This document shows positions 18,126 through 27,339 of a stretch of DNA of 64,000 nt, in pieces. Within the stretch, counting starts at the first letter, position 1; every line of letters begins with the position of its first letter. A program made the translations under genes and the position numbers. Under the pieces are notes generated by a model. The model was not told where the DNA came from. It made no database searches and saw only the letters and a program-made list of their open reading frames with translations. Source of the DNA: Ensifer sp. LC163 (GTDB lineage: Bacteria; Pseudomonadota; Alphaproteobacteria; Rhizobiales; Rhizobiaceae); the NCBI RefSeq assembly GCF_001695855.1, contig NZ_MBSS01000016.1:34763-98762 (forward strand). Reading direction: 5' to 3'.

Positions 18126-18770
18126 TTAAGGAGCCGGGCAGGTTGAACATGTCCGGAGGTCTTCCGAAGTAATCGTCACCGGATGGGCGGGAATGGTGAT
18201 GTCATTGAGCCCAAGCAGCGCGCCGAGGATGGGCAGGTCGAAGGTGATGTTCTGGCTTGCAAGGCGGATCGTGACCACTGCACCGTCTGGGCGGCCCCAG
18301 TAGCCGAGCCCCGAACGCTCATAAGTGACGACCACGTTATTCTTTCGAAACCGCGGATTGATGTGGCACATCCCGGGACGTGCCCCGAGCGCAAGCTCCG
18401 GGCAACTCTCCGCCGCGGCGGAACCGTAAACGATACGGTTCAATTGACTGTTGCAGTTGACGCCCTCGCAGGTCCATATGCGCGGAAGGCCGGCTGGAGC
18501 GGGTCGGACGCCTGTTCCGACGACCAGGGGATCGGTGGACTCAACAGCCGTAACCGGGTTGAAATTGGAGTTGACGGGATCAGAGACTGCCGCCAGGCGC
18601 GCTCCGTATTGCAGTGCCTTGACCGTCTGGTTCCACTGATGCATGGCATAGCCGAACTCGACGAAGGCAGCAAACATCAGAATGACGAGCGGAAAGGTAA
18701 TCAGCCCTTCGGTGAGGCTGACGCCGCGGGTATCCTGCCAGAAGGCGCCGACTGTGCGGAGGGTCACCAT
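18126..18770 (-). CDS. TadE-family pseudopilin-like protein (second copy)
   Basis: 214 aa. It has a short basic N-terminus, then RGVSLTEGLITFPLVILMFAAF, the TadE/TadF hydrophobic helix with the conserved Glu after a Gly that is the predicted CpaA processing site. The larger C-terminal periplasmic part has paired cysteines. It overlaps the preceding TadE-like gene by 7 bp. These minor pilins act in Tad pilus initiation or tip formation. Confidence 0.85.
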   Translation of the reverse strand: MVTLRTVGAFWQDTRGVSLTEGLITFPLVILMFAAFVEFGYAMHQWNQTVKALQYGARLAAVSDPVNSNFNPVTAVESTDPLVVGTGVRPAPAGLPRIWTCEGVNCNSQLNRIVYGSAAAESCPELALGARPGMCHINPRFRKNNVVVTYERSGLGYWGRPDGAVVTIRLASQNITFDLPILGALLGLNDITIPAHPVTITSEDLRTCSTCPAP

Positions 18771-19243
18771 CCAATATACCTCTCTTCATGGGAGGAGTTG
18801 ATGGTGATGGTGTCGATGCCGAGCCAGCCGAACAGAGGCGAAGTCTGGTAGAGATGCGACGTTTCGACGGTGATCGTGCCGTTGGTGCTGATCGGCGAAA
18901 TATCGAGTGCCGCCGTACCCGGGCCCCAGCCTGGAACACGCAAGGGTGTTCCCGTGGGCGGAATGGGGCTGCCATAAAACGCGATCTTCCTTGCAATATC
19001 TTCAGTGCAGTAAGAGGTGTATGTTGGAGATTGTCGGCAGCGCGACCAATAGCGCCCGGCGTCTCTGAGCCCCGCGTCGATCTGCATCCGTTCCCAAAAG
19101 ATGTTGCCGAATTCGAGTATGCCCGCCGCAAACAGCGTGACGAAGGGCACCACCACCAGCGCCTCGGCAAGCACAGCGCCCTCCTCCCTCCGCCAGAAGC
19201 CGAGACAGAGCCGATGCCGGATCAGGTGTCGGAGCGCCATCAT
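18764..19243 (-). CDS. TadE-family pseudopilin-like protein (first copy)
   Basis: 159 aa. The N-terminal segment EEGAVLAEALVVVPFVTLFAAGILEF shows the Glu-led TadE helix, followed by a periplasmic domain with two or more cysteines. The ATG overlaps the stop of tadG by 4 bp. Same role as its neighbour; the two probably differ in partner or position within the pilus. Confidence 0.85.
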   Translation of the reverse strand: MMALRHLIRHRLCLGFWRREEGAVLAEALVVVPFVTLFAAGILEFGNIFWERMQIDAGLRDAGRYWSRCRQSPTYTSYCTEDIARKIAFYGSPIPPTGTPLRVPGWGPGTAALDISPISTNGTITVETSHLYQTSPLFGWLGIDTITINSSHEERYIGW

Positions 19244-20838
19244 CGGACCAACTCAGCTTCTTCGCGCAGGAACTCATCGAGCGTGCCGCGTCCGCCCTGC
19301 CCGGTTATGTCGATGGTTTCGAGCGTCATATAGCGGTCGCTGCCAGAGGATTGGGCAGGTTTGACCAGAAACATCCGTGCGAAGGCCAGCGCCTTGACGC
19401 GGTCGTGCCCCGTCGGGTCCTCATGAATGCAGTTCACGATCGCAGCGAAGATCTCCCTCCGGTTGCCGTACACACTGTCCGGATAGGTGGAGAGATCGTA
19501 GCCCTTGTGGCATTGCGGAATACCGGTCTCGCCACTCGGCGCCTTGTCCGCCAACAGATTCGCTTTGCCGAGCTCGTAGTTATAGACGTCGTAGGCAGAC
19601 GGATTGACGCCGGCCGGTGTCGGCCCGCCCGGATAGCTGGAGGAATAGGCCTTGATCTCCGACGCCGGCGCAGCGGGCGGGGTGTAGCTAGGATTGGACT
19701 TCAACGGGCTCGGCTTCTTACCCGAATGCGTAATGTCCCAATACATGTTGACGTTCCAATTGTTGCTGGTCGCAATCCTGCCGCCGCCACCACCGATGCC
19801 CTGCATCGTCGCGCCATAGCCGAGCGGAACGGCATCATAGGCCTGCTCTTCGGGAGAGTAGGACTTGCAACTATTACCGGACTGCTGCTGCGCCATGCGG
19901 ACATTGCCTGCAGGCCGGTAGAGCGTGTTGTTAGTCTCGTTGTTGAACGAGCCGCCGTAAAGTCCGAAGCGCGTGTTGAGCCCATCCTCAACCGGCCCGG
20001 CCATCACGCCCGTCTTGGTTTCGAGATCTTCCTGCTTGTAGCAGACACCCGGCTTGCCGGAGCCGAGAGCCTCGGCCAACGCGCTAGCTCCATTGCCGAG
20101 GGCCGTTCGGAGGAAGCCAAAGTTACCGGGTCCGACGCTGTAACTGCCGCTGTTGTGCAACTCGATCTGCACGCCATAGAGATCACCGGCCGCAAACTTT
20201 TGGTGGTAGTCCCGGGCTGAACCCTCCGGGTCGCCCCCAGCCGGATCCTCGAAAGGATTGCAGATATAGATCGGCGTCACGTCGCAGGCGCTCGCCCGGT
20301 AGACTGCCACCGCCTCGGCGGAGACGCTGATCGTATCCCTGCTGAAACCCACCGGCAGAGGGAAGATCGTTTGCATCTGTACGCGCTCGTTCGGGACGAA
20401 GACCCAGGCGTAGGACGCCTCGTTTGAATTCGTCGTCTCCATCGATCCGGTGATGGGATCGTCATCGTTGGCGGGAATTTCCTTGAGAAATCGGACGTTG
20501 ACCGTGCCCTTTGCTGGATCCCCGGCGTCGAAGGACACGGGGTCGTATGAGCCGAGCGACATGCCGGTTCCGCCGCCGGCAAAGGCCGCGCTGTTGGTGA
20601 CCCTCTTGATCGCCGCTTCGGCCCGCTCGATCGCGTCGTCGCGGCCGTCAAGCTCGCGGGCGCCTGCAAGCGCCATCGCGTCGACGGCGTTCTGAAGGTC
20701 GGTATGGAGATTGCTGCTGCGCCCGACATCGATGACCAGCAGGGAGAAGCCGAGCAGCAGCGGCATGGCAATCAGCGTCAAAGCAATGACGTAGCCGCGA
20801 TGATCGTTCCAGAACCGTCCTATAGCCCTGTTCAACAT
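19240..20838 (-). CDS. tadG: TadG-like Tad assembly protein
   Basis: About 532 aa. I chose the second ATG (20838) because it is seven bases from a GGAGGGG ribosome site, while the ATG at 20844 is only one base from it. The N-terminus RGYVIALTLIAMPLLLGFSLLVIDVG is the TadE/TadG-type membrane segment. The next region (NAVDAMALAGARELDG) is the DUF2134-type continuation, followed by a long periplasmic domain with several cysteines. TadG is an accessory assembly component needed for pilus formation in related systems. Confidence 0.85.
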   Translation of the reverse strand: MLNRAIGRFWNDHRGYVIALTLIAMPLLLGFSLLVIDVGRSSNLHTDLQNAVDAMALAGARELDGRDDAIERAEAAIKRVTNSAAFAGGGTGMSLGSYDPVSFDAGDPAKGTVNVRFLKEIPANDDDPITGSMETTNSNEASYAWVFVPNERVQMQTIFPLPVGFSRDTISVSAEAVAVYRASACDVTPIYICNPFEDPAGGDPEGSARDYHQKFAAGDLYGVQIELHNSGSYSVGPGNFGFLRTALGNGASALAEALGSGKPGVCYKQEDLETKTGVMAGPVEDGLNTRFGLYGGSFNNETNNTLYRPAGNVRMAQQQSGNSCKSYSPEEQAYDAVPLGYGATMQGIGGGGGRIATSNNWNVNMYWDITHSGKKPSPLKSNPSYTPPAAPASEIKAYSSSYPGGPTPAGVNPSAYDVYNYELGKANLLADKAPSGETGIPQCHKGYDLSTYPDSVYGNRREIFAAIVNCIHEDPTGHDRVKALAFARMFLVKPAQSSGSDRYMTLETIDITGQGGRGTLDEFLREEAELVR

Positions 20839-20940
20839 TGGCATGCCCCTCCATCGCGGCGGCGTTGCCGTCGTGACGCGCTGTTTCTACTGCAGTCCTT
20901 TCCGGCGCTGCCGCCGTTTCTTAAACGCTGCCTTCTAACA

Positions 20941-21258
20941 TCACTGCCCGGACATCGCTCCGTTGGACGACTGCGCAGGCGCGGGCAGGACCATCGCCGA
21001 TGGCCCTCCACCGTTCTGATAGCTGCGGACAGCCCTATGGACCACCTTGCCGTCGGCGGCGATGTGGGTGTTCTGTGCCACCCGCGGGAAGGGATCCTGT
21101 GTGTGGATGCCTTTGTTCGCTTCCACCGCGTTTCCAAGCCCGAAGGTGATCGTGTCCCTGTGGTTCATGTAGTCGGCGCAGCCGGTGACAAGGCTCGCAA
21201 CAGCAACGACCAGCAGTGCGCGCCTACTTCTTCGCAACAGCAAGTTCGCCTCCCACAT
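20941..21258 (-). CDS. Small lipoprotein in the position of cpaD
   Basis: 105 aa from the ATG at 21258, which lies inside the 3' end of cpaC (35-bp overlap). A basic N-terminus and hydrophobic stretch end in a lipobox-like TGC. The mature part contains HRDTITFGLGNAVEANKG and PFPRVAQNTHIAADGKVV. It occupies the slot of CpaD, the pilus lipoprotein, but is about half the usual CpaD length, so it may be a shortened CpaD or another family. Confidence is high that it is a gene and moderate on function. Confidence 0.72.
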   Translation of the reverse strand: MWEANLLLRRSRRALLVVAVASLVTGCADYMNHRDTITFGLGNAVEANKGIHTQDPFPRVAQNTHIAADGKVVHRAVRSYQNGGGPSAMVLPAPAQSSNGAMSGQ

Positions 21259-22711
21259 TGAGATCGAGACGGTGGCCATAGGGACCTGTCACGCCTTCGC
21301 CATCGCGGAAGCGGCGCAGCATGTCCTTGTCGACCTCCAGGATGCCGAGCGCAAACAGCTCGACATCATTCGACGAGCGCGTCTGGTCGAGCGGAGTGTA
21401 AAGGTCCTCGCCGGGTGCTGCCGGTCGCACGATACGCGGCGTGACGACGATGACGAGATCGGATTCCTTTTTCAGAAAGCTGGTCGAGCGGAACAGCGCG
21501 CCAATCACGGGAAGTTTCCCCAATCCCGGCAATTGCTGGATGTCCTTGGCGTTGGTCGACTGCAAGAGACCGGCCATTGCGAAGCTCTGGCCGTCGCGCA
21601 GCGCCACCGTGGTCTTGGCCGCGCGTGAAATGAAGCCGGGATTGCCGTTGACGTTGATCGATGTGTCGAGCTCGGAAACTTCCGGCTCGACCTTCAAGCT
21701 GATCAGTCCGCCGTCGAGCACCACCGGCGTGAAGGACAGCCGCACGCCGAACGGCCGGTAGTCGGTCTGGGTCGCAACCGTCGCACCGTTGGCCACAGTT
21801 GTCAGGATCGGCACTTCACCGCCCGCGTGGAAATTTGCGGTCTCACCGCTCATCGCGATCAGGTTCGGCTGCGCCAGGCGGCGCACCAGCCCCTTTTGTT
21901 CAAGAGCGTTGATGACGACATCGATTTGGCCGCCGGAAATTTCGAGCACCTTGGCGATCAATTGGCCGAAAGGCTGCATGCCGGTTGCCGCGCCGGCCGC
22001 ATCCCCCAGCGTACGGACGAGTGCGCCGTCGTCTACCGCGATACCCTGGCTCGTCGTTGCCTTGCCGATGCCGTTCCTGCCCTGCCCCGACCAGCCGATG
22101 CCGAGGTCCCGGCCGGTTTGGCGCGAGGCTTCGATCACCCGGACCTCAAGCATCACCTGCTGGGAATCGTTGACGCGCAACTGGTTGAGGACCGGCTGAT
22201 CGGAATAGGATTGGGCAATTTCCAGCACCCGCTGCAACTCAGTGGCGTCGCGGACGATGCCGGTCAGGCGGATGCGGTCATTCGAGTTGATCACCCGAAC
22301 CTGCGACCCCGGCGAGGCGGAGCGGATGGCCGAGGCGACTTCGCTGAAATCGCTGGCGATGCGGATATCGATGACACCGACAAGCTTCTTGTCGTCGTCA
22401 TAGACCGAGATGTTCGTGGCCCCGGTCTTCTTGCCGCGAATGAACAGCGACCTGTCGGAAAGCGGCACCACATCGATCAGCTCGGCGCTGCCTATGACGA
22501 GATCCCCGAACGGCTTGGCGGTTCTGATCGTCATCGTCTCATTCGGCGGGAGGTTCACCTGCTGAACGGCCCCCCCGAGGTTGACGAATTTTTCCTGTGC
22601 ATCGGCGCGTCCGGCCAGGCCGGGGCCTAAGACGCCATAGGCCGAAACTACGGCGACCGTCGCCGCGAGGGCTTTGGCACGTGCCGCCCCCTTCAAGCTT
22701 CCCCTCAACAT
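21224..22711 (-). CDS. cpaC: Tad outer-membrane secretin CpaC (RcpA)
   Basis: 495 aa. A signal peptide is followed by an N0/BON-type region (RTAKPFGDLVIGSAELIDVVPLSDRSL). The secretin core contains VMLEVRVIEASRQTGRDLGI, GEVPILTT and the C-terminal secretin signature around VTPRIVRPA. It forms the outer-membrane pore of the pilus. TadD encoded at 9964 is its likely pilotin. Confidence 0.93.
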   Translation of the reverse strand: MLRGSLKGAARAKALAATVAVVSAYGVLGPGLAGRADAQEKFVNLGGAVQQVNLPPNETMTIRTAKPFGDLVIGSAELIDVVPLSDRSLFIRGKKTGATNISVYDDDKKLVGVIDIRIASDFSEVASAIRSASPGSQVRVINSNDRIRLTGIVRDATELQRVLEIAQSYSDQPVLNQLRVNDSQQVMLEVRVIEASRQTGRDLGIGWSGQGRNGIGKATTSQGIAVDDGALVRTLGDAAGAATGMQPFGQLIAKVLEISGGQIDVVINALEQKGLVRRLAQPNLIAMSGETANFHAGGEVPILTTVANGATVATQTDYRPFGVRLSFTPVVLDGGLISLKVEPEVSELDTSINVNGNPGFISRAAKTTVALRDGQSFAMAGLLQSTNAKDIQQLPGLGKLPVIGALFRSTSFLKKESDLVIVVTPRIVRPAAPGEDLYTPLDQTRSSNDVELFALGILEVDKDMLRRFRDGEGVTGPYGHRLDLNVGGELAVAKK

Positions 22712-22775
22712 TCCAGCCTTAGCCTCCTCTCGTCGAAGCCCGGCCTGCCCCCCTCAGAGCAGGCCGTATTTCATC

Positions 22776-23789
22776 TCACTGGATCAGACCCACCCGGTGT
22801 TCTTCACGTTTGGTCGTGTTCCAGACACCGACGGTCGCCCACTTGGGTTCCATCGGCAAGATGGGTTCGACCTGACGCTCCACGATTTGCACCTGTTTTT
22901 CACGCAGCGGCGTATTCATCCTGCTTTCGACCGAATTCAGTCTGCCTCCGAGGTCGTCGCCAACCTTCCGCACCAGGCGCTCGATCACATCGAAGCGCCC
23001 ATCGTCAGACTTTTGCGCAATGTCGTTACCAAGTTCGACTGCCATCGGACCTCCACCAAGATCCGCCACGGTGACCGGCCGTGTCTGCTCGACGTCGGCG
23101 GACGCGATATTACGCAAGGCCAGCGACAATGTGCCGATATTGGCGCCGAGCGTCAGGCGCTGCGCTTCGTCGGTCGTCACCTCGAAGGTCACGGTCTTGA
23201 CGACCGAGGGTTCGTCCTTGCGCTCATCGGCCGTCTGGTCCACCGCCAGAACTTTCACGCCCTGGAGCAGAACATCGACGGAGGTCTGTTCGCTGCCATT
23301 TTTCTGGTTCTGCACAACCCGGGTCAGAAGGACGTCGACGCGGTCCGAGGGACGCACGAAGCCTGCGACGCCGAGAACGTCGTTGACGCGGATGGAAACG
23401 GCCTTCATTCCCTGGTCGAGCGCCGCCGACAAGGTGGCCCGCTCACCGGCACCGGTAATCTTCGAGGAAAGCACCGGCTCACCGGGATCGATCGCCTCCA
23501 TGGCATAGCGCGGCTCGTCATTGTTTCCAATCACCGCCTCGATCGCCTGGAACGAACCCTCGGGCCGCTCCTCGGACGGCCAGGGAATGGCCTTGAGGTT
23601 TTCGGGGCGTACCCGATCGCCGAAGCGCATGGCCTTGGCGGCAACGACAAGCGTTTTTTCCTGGGATGTCTTGGCGCTGGCGGCCGCAAGCCGCGCCTGT
23701 TGGTCGGCAAGATAGGTGCGCGTGGCAAAAACCGCAGCGAGGCCAAGCATGAGCGCAATAACAAGACTGATGATCGTCGAAGAACGCAT
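22776..23789 (-). CDS. cpaB: Tad pilus periplasmic protein CpaB (RcpC)
   Basis: 337 aa from the ATG at 23789; the open frame begins with a GTG five codons earlier. An N-terminal membrane anchor (STIISLVIALMLGLAAVFATR) is followed by a SAF/RcpC domain (VVAAKAMRFGDRVRPENLKAIPWP and VSIRVNDVLGVAGFVRPSDRVDVL). CpaB links the inner-membrane platform to the secretin or helps stabilise the secretin. Confidence 0.92.
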   Translation of the reverse strand: MRSSTIISLVIALMLGLAAVFATRTYLADQQARLAAASAKTSQEKTLVVAAKAMRFGDRVRPENLKAIPWPSEERPEGSFQAIEAVIGNNDEPRYAMEAIDPGEPVLSSKITGAGERATLSAALDQGMKAVSIRVNDVLGVAGFVRPSDRVDVLLTRVVQNQKNGSEQTSVDVLLQGVKVLAVDQTADERKDEPSVVKTVTFEVTTDEAQRLTLGANIGTLSLALRNIASADVEQTRPVTVADLGGGPMAVELGNDIAQKSDDGRFDVIERLVRKVGDDLGGRLNSVESRMNTPLREKQVQIVERQVEPILPMEPKWATVGVWNTTKREEHRVGLIQ

Positions 23790-23844
23790 CGTCGGTACTC
23801 GCACAATGGATAAAAATACTTCGAAAAGTCGTAACTAAATTAGC

Positions 23845-23870
23845 GGAGAGGAGTTAACAAACCCCTCTCC
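23845..23870. terminator. Hairpin between pilA and cpaB
   Basis: GGAGAGG / CCTCTCC stem with a 12-base loop in the 106-bp gap after pilA. It may partly terminate or stabilise the pilA transcript, so that the abundant pilin is made in excess over the machine. A T-run follows it only on the plus-strand side. Confidence 0.5.
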
Positions 23871-23895
23871 TTCTTTTTCGCTCGCCTCGCGCGTA

Positions 23896-24114
23896 TCAAC
23901 CGCCTGCCGGAGGAGTGGTGGGAGTCGGCGTGTATTGAGTCTGAGTCCAGAAGGTGCCCCAAGTACTCCAAGCTCCTTCCAAGTTGTTGCCGGCTGCTAT
24001 CACGGTGCCAACAACCCCGCCGACAAGCAGGCCGAGCAGGATCAGATATTCGGTCAGCGCTACGCCGTCTTCTTCCCGCGCGAAAGCGCGTACTTTGGAC
24101 AAAAGTGCTTTCAT
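23896..24114 (-). CDS. pilA: Flp-type major pilin
   Basis: 72 aa with a GGAGGT ribosome site. A basic leader of 17 residues ends in Gly17, the expected CpaA cleavage point. The mature protein begins VALTEYLILLGLLVGGVVG, with the Flp Glu-Tyr pair (Glu22-Tyr23) at mature positions 5-6. The C-terminal tail is short, Trp/Thr/Pro-rich and ends PPAGG. Head gene of the minus-strand pilus operon. Confidence 0.95.
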   Translation of the reverse strand: MKALLSKVRAFAREEDGVALTEYLILLGLLVGGVVGTVIAAGNNLEGAWSTWGTFWTQTQYTPTPTTPPAGG

Positions 24115-24438
24115 CGAGAATTACCTCCAGATTATTTTCTGCGTGCCGCTTGTTCCCCGGCTCGCCCCCGTCATTGAGACCACCTCTCCGACTGCCATGA
24201 TTAATAATCTCTTAATTATTATATCGTCAACTTCTAATGTGGAGTCATGTCGCACATCTATATTTTATGGTTAAAATCGGAACTTGGAGGAAACTGAATT
24301 GACGGGGATATACGCTACCGAAATACGACAGGCCGTAATATTTATTGACAGAGGCCTAACCCAAAAGGATTAGAGATAACTTGGAATTAGTCGAAAGTTG
24401 CTGAAATTACGACCACATGACACGAAAGGGGGCAAAAC
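24115..24438. promoter_or_regulatory. Divergent pilA / cpaA control region
   Basis: 324 bp, much AT-richer than the flanking genes (for example 24200-24260). It must hold the promoters of the pilin operon and of cpaA. I do not see a convincing sigma-70 or sigma-54 pair. No RNA gene or repeat recognised. Confidence 0.5.
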
Positions 24439-24960
24439 ATGACATCGATAATCGACATTATTACTATGATCTCGGTACTGCTTTTTCTCTATGCCGCCTG
24501 GAGTGATTTTCGCAGTTGGAAGATACCGAATACCGCCATCCTGGCCCTTCTCGCCCTTTATTCCCTGCGCGCTTTGGCGGAATTGCTGACGAGCGGGGAC
24601 GTCGGCGCGGCGCTCTTTTCCTCCACCGGGATCGGCGGCGATCTCGCGGCCGGTCTGCTGCTTTTCGTCCTCGGCGTCTGCCTCTGGGCCCTCGGCATGT
24701 TCGGCGCCGGCGATGCCAAGCTCTTCCTGCCGATCGGCCTTTTCATCGGCTGGCACGGCATGCTCCCCTTCGTTGCCTTCCTGCTGATCGGCGGTGTTGT
24801 GACATTGCTGGCGCTCAAATGGCCGATGCCGCTGCAACTGGCGCATTTTTCGGTTGTTGTGCGCATCGAGGAAATCCGCGCCACGCGCAAGATCCCCTAC
24901 GGTGTCATCATGGCCTTGGCGGCACTGGCCACGATGGCCGTGTCCTACACCAAGTCCTGA
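24439..24960 (+). CDS. cpaA: Prepilin peptidase CpaA (TadV)
   Basis: 173 aa, six hydrophobic segments. The two catalytic aspartates of A24 peptidases are Asp23 (YAAWSDFRSWKIPN) and Asp92 in the GxGD motif (MFGAGDAKLF). It cleaves the leader from PilA and probably from the TadE-like proteins. An AAAGGGGG ribosome site precedes the ATG. Divergent from pilA. Confidence 0.93.
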   Translation: MTSIIDIITMISVLLFLYAAWSDFRSWKIPNTAILALLALYSLRALAELLTSGDVGAALFSSTGIGGDLAAGLLLFVLGVCLWALGMFGAGDAKLFLPIGLFIGWHGMLPFVAFLLIGGVVTLLALKWPMPLQLAHFSVVVRIEEIRATRKIPYGVIMALAALATMAVSYTKS

Positions 24961-25009
24961 CAGTCCGCTGGCGGACCGGATAACCGTGCCTTCTTCCACG
25001 GTGCATCCT

Positions 25010-25573
25010 AAGCTTGACTTTGTACATTATGCGGCAAAGCAAAGCGCCTGTGCCATGCAGATGCGGGAGGTATTTTATGCATTTCCGGGTTCGACGGGCA
25101 GTGTCGATAAAGATCGTCGCTCCACAAAACGAGGCGCACAGCAGCGATCGCATCTGTGAATGTGAATTCTGTTTTCTTGTACCATGCGGCGGCGTAAGGG
25201 CGCGTGGTTTGGCTAGAAAATCCCCCGCCCACAGCGTCACGAGACTATAGAGCGCCAGGAGCGAAGGCGTCGTGCGGATGATGGCGTTGCCATTCCACTG
25301 GCGCTGGGTCTCCACCCCAAGATGGGCGCGTGTTTCGGCGAACGTCACTTCGATCTGCCACCGTCGAACGAAGTAGGCGATGATCTGGGTCGGCTCGAGC
25401 TCGGTATTTGTGCTCATGAACGCCTGCGGTTCGCGGCGGCCCGTCGGGTCTCGAACCAGGGTTGCGCGAAACCCGTCTCCAATTCGCGCAGCCACGATGC
25501 GTCTTTCAAGTCGTTTGAACAGTTGCTCTTCGCGCATCGGTCGCCGAAACTTCGGGTATTGAAGAGCGCGCAA
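25010..25573 (-). pseudogene. DDE transposase remnant (IS4/IS701-like C-terminal part)
   Basis: An open frame of about 190 codons carries the C-terminal hallmark WQIEVTFAETRAHLGVETQRQW followed by TTPSLLALYSLVTLWA, seen in IS4/IS701-type transposases. The N-terminal catalytic half is missing on the upstream side and I see no terminal inverted repeats, so this is an IS fragment. It starts about 50 bp after cpaA and opens the scrap region that follows the pilus locus. Confidence 0.75.
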
Positions 25574-25793
25574 GTTGCGAAAACACCTTGGTGGTGGGAA
25601 AGGTCAATCCAAATTTTTCGATCAGGCTGTCGAGCCGATCACCTTCCGGTTCCTCCGGCTCTATTCCCAATTCTTCAAGGATATAGCGAGCAACGAAATC
25701 GAACTCGGAATCAGTGTCGGTCCCCGGCGGATGTTGCCGTCTTCGGACTTGGTAACCCTGACATGGAAGTTTGAACCGCGTTCCATTTGACAA
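25506..25793 (-). other. Unrecognised gene fragment
   Basis: An open frame overlapping the transposase remnant reads an acidic helical stretch (DFVARYILEELGIEPEEP and DRLDSLIEKFGLTF) that looks protein-like, unlike the flanks. No family recognised and no clear start. It is probably the broken end of another gene joined to the transposase fragment. Confidence 0.25.
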
Positions 25794-25828
25794 CTCTGAC
25801 GGCTTCTACGCGGCCGGCGCGAAGCGTT

Positions 25829-25954
25829 TCAGTTCAGCGAGTTGCATGGGAAAAATCCTCGGTGGAGGTCGTATTCGGTCGGTGTTTCGCTGTTCGCGAG
25901 ATGCACCGCGACGGTCTCCCGCAACGTGTCATCGCTACAAGGCTCAATGGGCAT
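25829..25954 (-). pseudogene. Truncated copy A of the small-ORF module
   Basis: Starts MPIEPCSDDTLRETVAVH, matching the intact 62-aa gene at 27783-27971 over its first 18 codons, including the upstream GAGGTGACC leader. It then diverges into unrelated sequence and stops after 41 codons. Most degenerate of four copies. Confidence 0.6.
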
Positions 25955-26012
25955 CGGTCACCTCGTGAGGCCGGAGGATAGGTCAATGCACATGCAGAAT
26001 CGGCGGCCGAAG

Positions 26013-27044
26013 TCATCGGTCGCCTTCAAGTCGATCAGCGAAGAGGGAAGGATAAGGCGCGGTCGGCGCCTGTCCTGGCACGTATTGCTCCTGCCGCCGA
26101 GCAAGTACGACCCGGATGGCAAGGATCGAAGTCACGGCGACAACAGCACCGGCAATAACATCGGTCAAATGGTGGCCACCTTCAGGCAAGGTTCCGACAA
26201 TCATTATCGAATTCAGAATGGCAGCCGGAGCGGCGGCAGGCCGGATATGTCGCAATGAATAGACGACCATTATTCCGACAGCCGTATGATACGAAGGGAA
26301 GGTCACCAACCCTTCGGCTTCTGCAACGAATAGATTGAAGGCCTCCCCAGATCGGAGCCTCAGCAATTCCGAATAATGCCACATCCCGGCCTTTGTCGTG
26401 AAAGCGTCAAACGCCTCCGGAGCCGGCTGGAAATGTGCATATGCCCCGGCGGTCGGGAACGACGCCATTAGCGCCGCCGTGAACACCGACGACACGGCCA
26501 GCAGCGCCACGAACTCCAACAGCTTATCCGCACGTTGCGCCGCGCTATAGCCCACGAACAGGACGATTATCTGAGCCGTCAGGCTATGATAGGCCACCAC
26601 GAGCGCGAGTGCGAACACAGGAGAGCCGTTAGCCGTCGCCAGAAATGACGGCCAATGGAACCCGAGCGCGGCATCCACCGCGGCTAGGCTTCCATCGATC
26701 AATGGCATGTCGGTCGCGGATGCCAAATACATGAACACCCCAGTGACGAAGCCAAGAGGCAGGAATAGAGCGGATATTGAAACCAGGGCAATCAGGCTGT
26801 TTGCGATCCACCGAAGACCGCCGGCCGCTCGGGATGCATCACCACGCACCCGATAGATGACAAATCGGCCGATCAGATAGGCCGCGAGAAACCCGCCCGC
26901 GATCTTCGCCAATTGGCTGATGTTTCGCGGATCAAGGCTGACCATCGAAAATGGCAGCCATGCAGCATCGACAGCCGCAAACAACACTGTCACGGCAACT
27001 ATGACAAAGACTAGTCGGCGATTGTCCCTCATTGGAGCATACAA
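26013..27044 (-). CDS. PAP2-superfamily membrane phosphatase / phosphotransferase
   Basis: 343 aa with about seven hydrophobic segments. The phosphatase motifs are FPSYHTAVGIMVVYSLRH (motif 2, catalytic His) and EGGHHLTDVIAG (motif 3, nucleophilic His), the PAP2_3 / inositol phosphotransferase-like arrangement. Such enzymes dephosphorylate or transfer phosphate on lipid substrates at the membrane. A second in-frame ATG is at 27032. The gene is bracketed by small-ORF copies A and B in direct orientation, so it may have arrived as a cassette. Confidence 0.85.
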   Translation of the reverse strand: MYAPMRDNRRLVFVIVAVTVLFAAVDAAWLPFSMVSLDPRNISQLAKIAGGFLAAYLIGRFVIYRVRGDASRAAGGLRWIANSLIALVSISALFLPLGFVTGVFMYLASATDMPLIDGSLAAVDAALGFHWPSFLATANGSPVFALALVVAYHSLTAQIIVLFVGYSAAQRADKLLEFVALLAVSSVFTAALMASFPTAGAYAHFQPAPEAFDAFTTKAGMWHYSELLRLRSGEAFNLFVAEAEGLVTFPSYHTAVGIMVVYSLRHIRPAAAPAAILNSIMIVGTLPEGGHHLTDVIAGAVVAVTSILAIRVVLARRQEQYVPGQAPTAPYPSLFADRLEGDR

Positions 27045-27247
27045 CTATTATATGTCGGCGCCATCAATGCCATTCTTTACTCAAGGTAAACGTCCTGCCT
27101 TACGAGCACGGGAAGGCAGATTCCCGCACATCGCAGGGCCACAGCGGCCATATTCCGGCGCAGAGTTGAGGCAACATTCGTCCCGAATGCTACGGTTTGC
27201 GCGGCATCGGAAAGCAGATGGCCGAGACTTGAGAAGTTTGTCGACGT

Positions 27248-27324
27248 TATACAGCCCGGCGGATGCCTCTACTGTTTCCTGCAGCACGTCGTCAGGAGTG
27301 GGCATTGGTCACTTCATGGGGAAG
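27248..27324 (-). repeat. 77-bp direct repeat, copy 1 (small-ORF copy B start)
   Basis: Identical over 77 bp with 29443-29519 except one base. It contains the leader and first 19 codons (MPTPDDVLQETVEASAGLY) of small-ORF copy B, ATG at 27305. The frame then runs into unrelated sequence, so this copy is broken. Confidence 0.85.
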
Positions 27325-27339
27325 GAGAAGGAGGCGCGC

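Noticed and set aside
22674..23813. Plus-strand open frame of 379 codons opposite cpaB
   Set aside because: Shadow of CpaB, whose SAF domain and anchor are clear.
24963..24976. Small hairpin GTCCGC-TG-GCGGAC after cpaA
   Set aside because: Two-base loop and no T-run; too weak to call a terminator.
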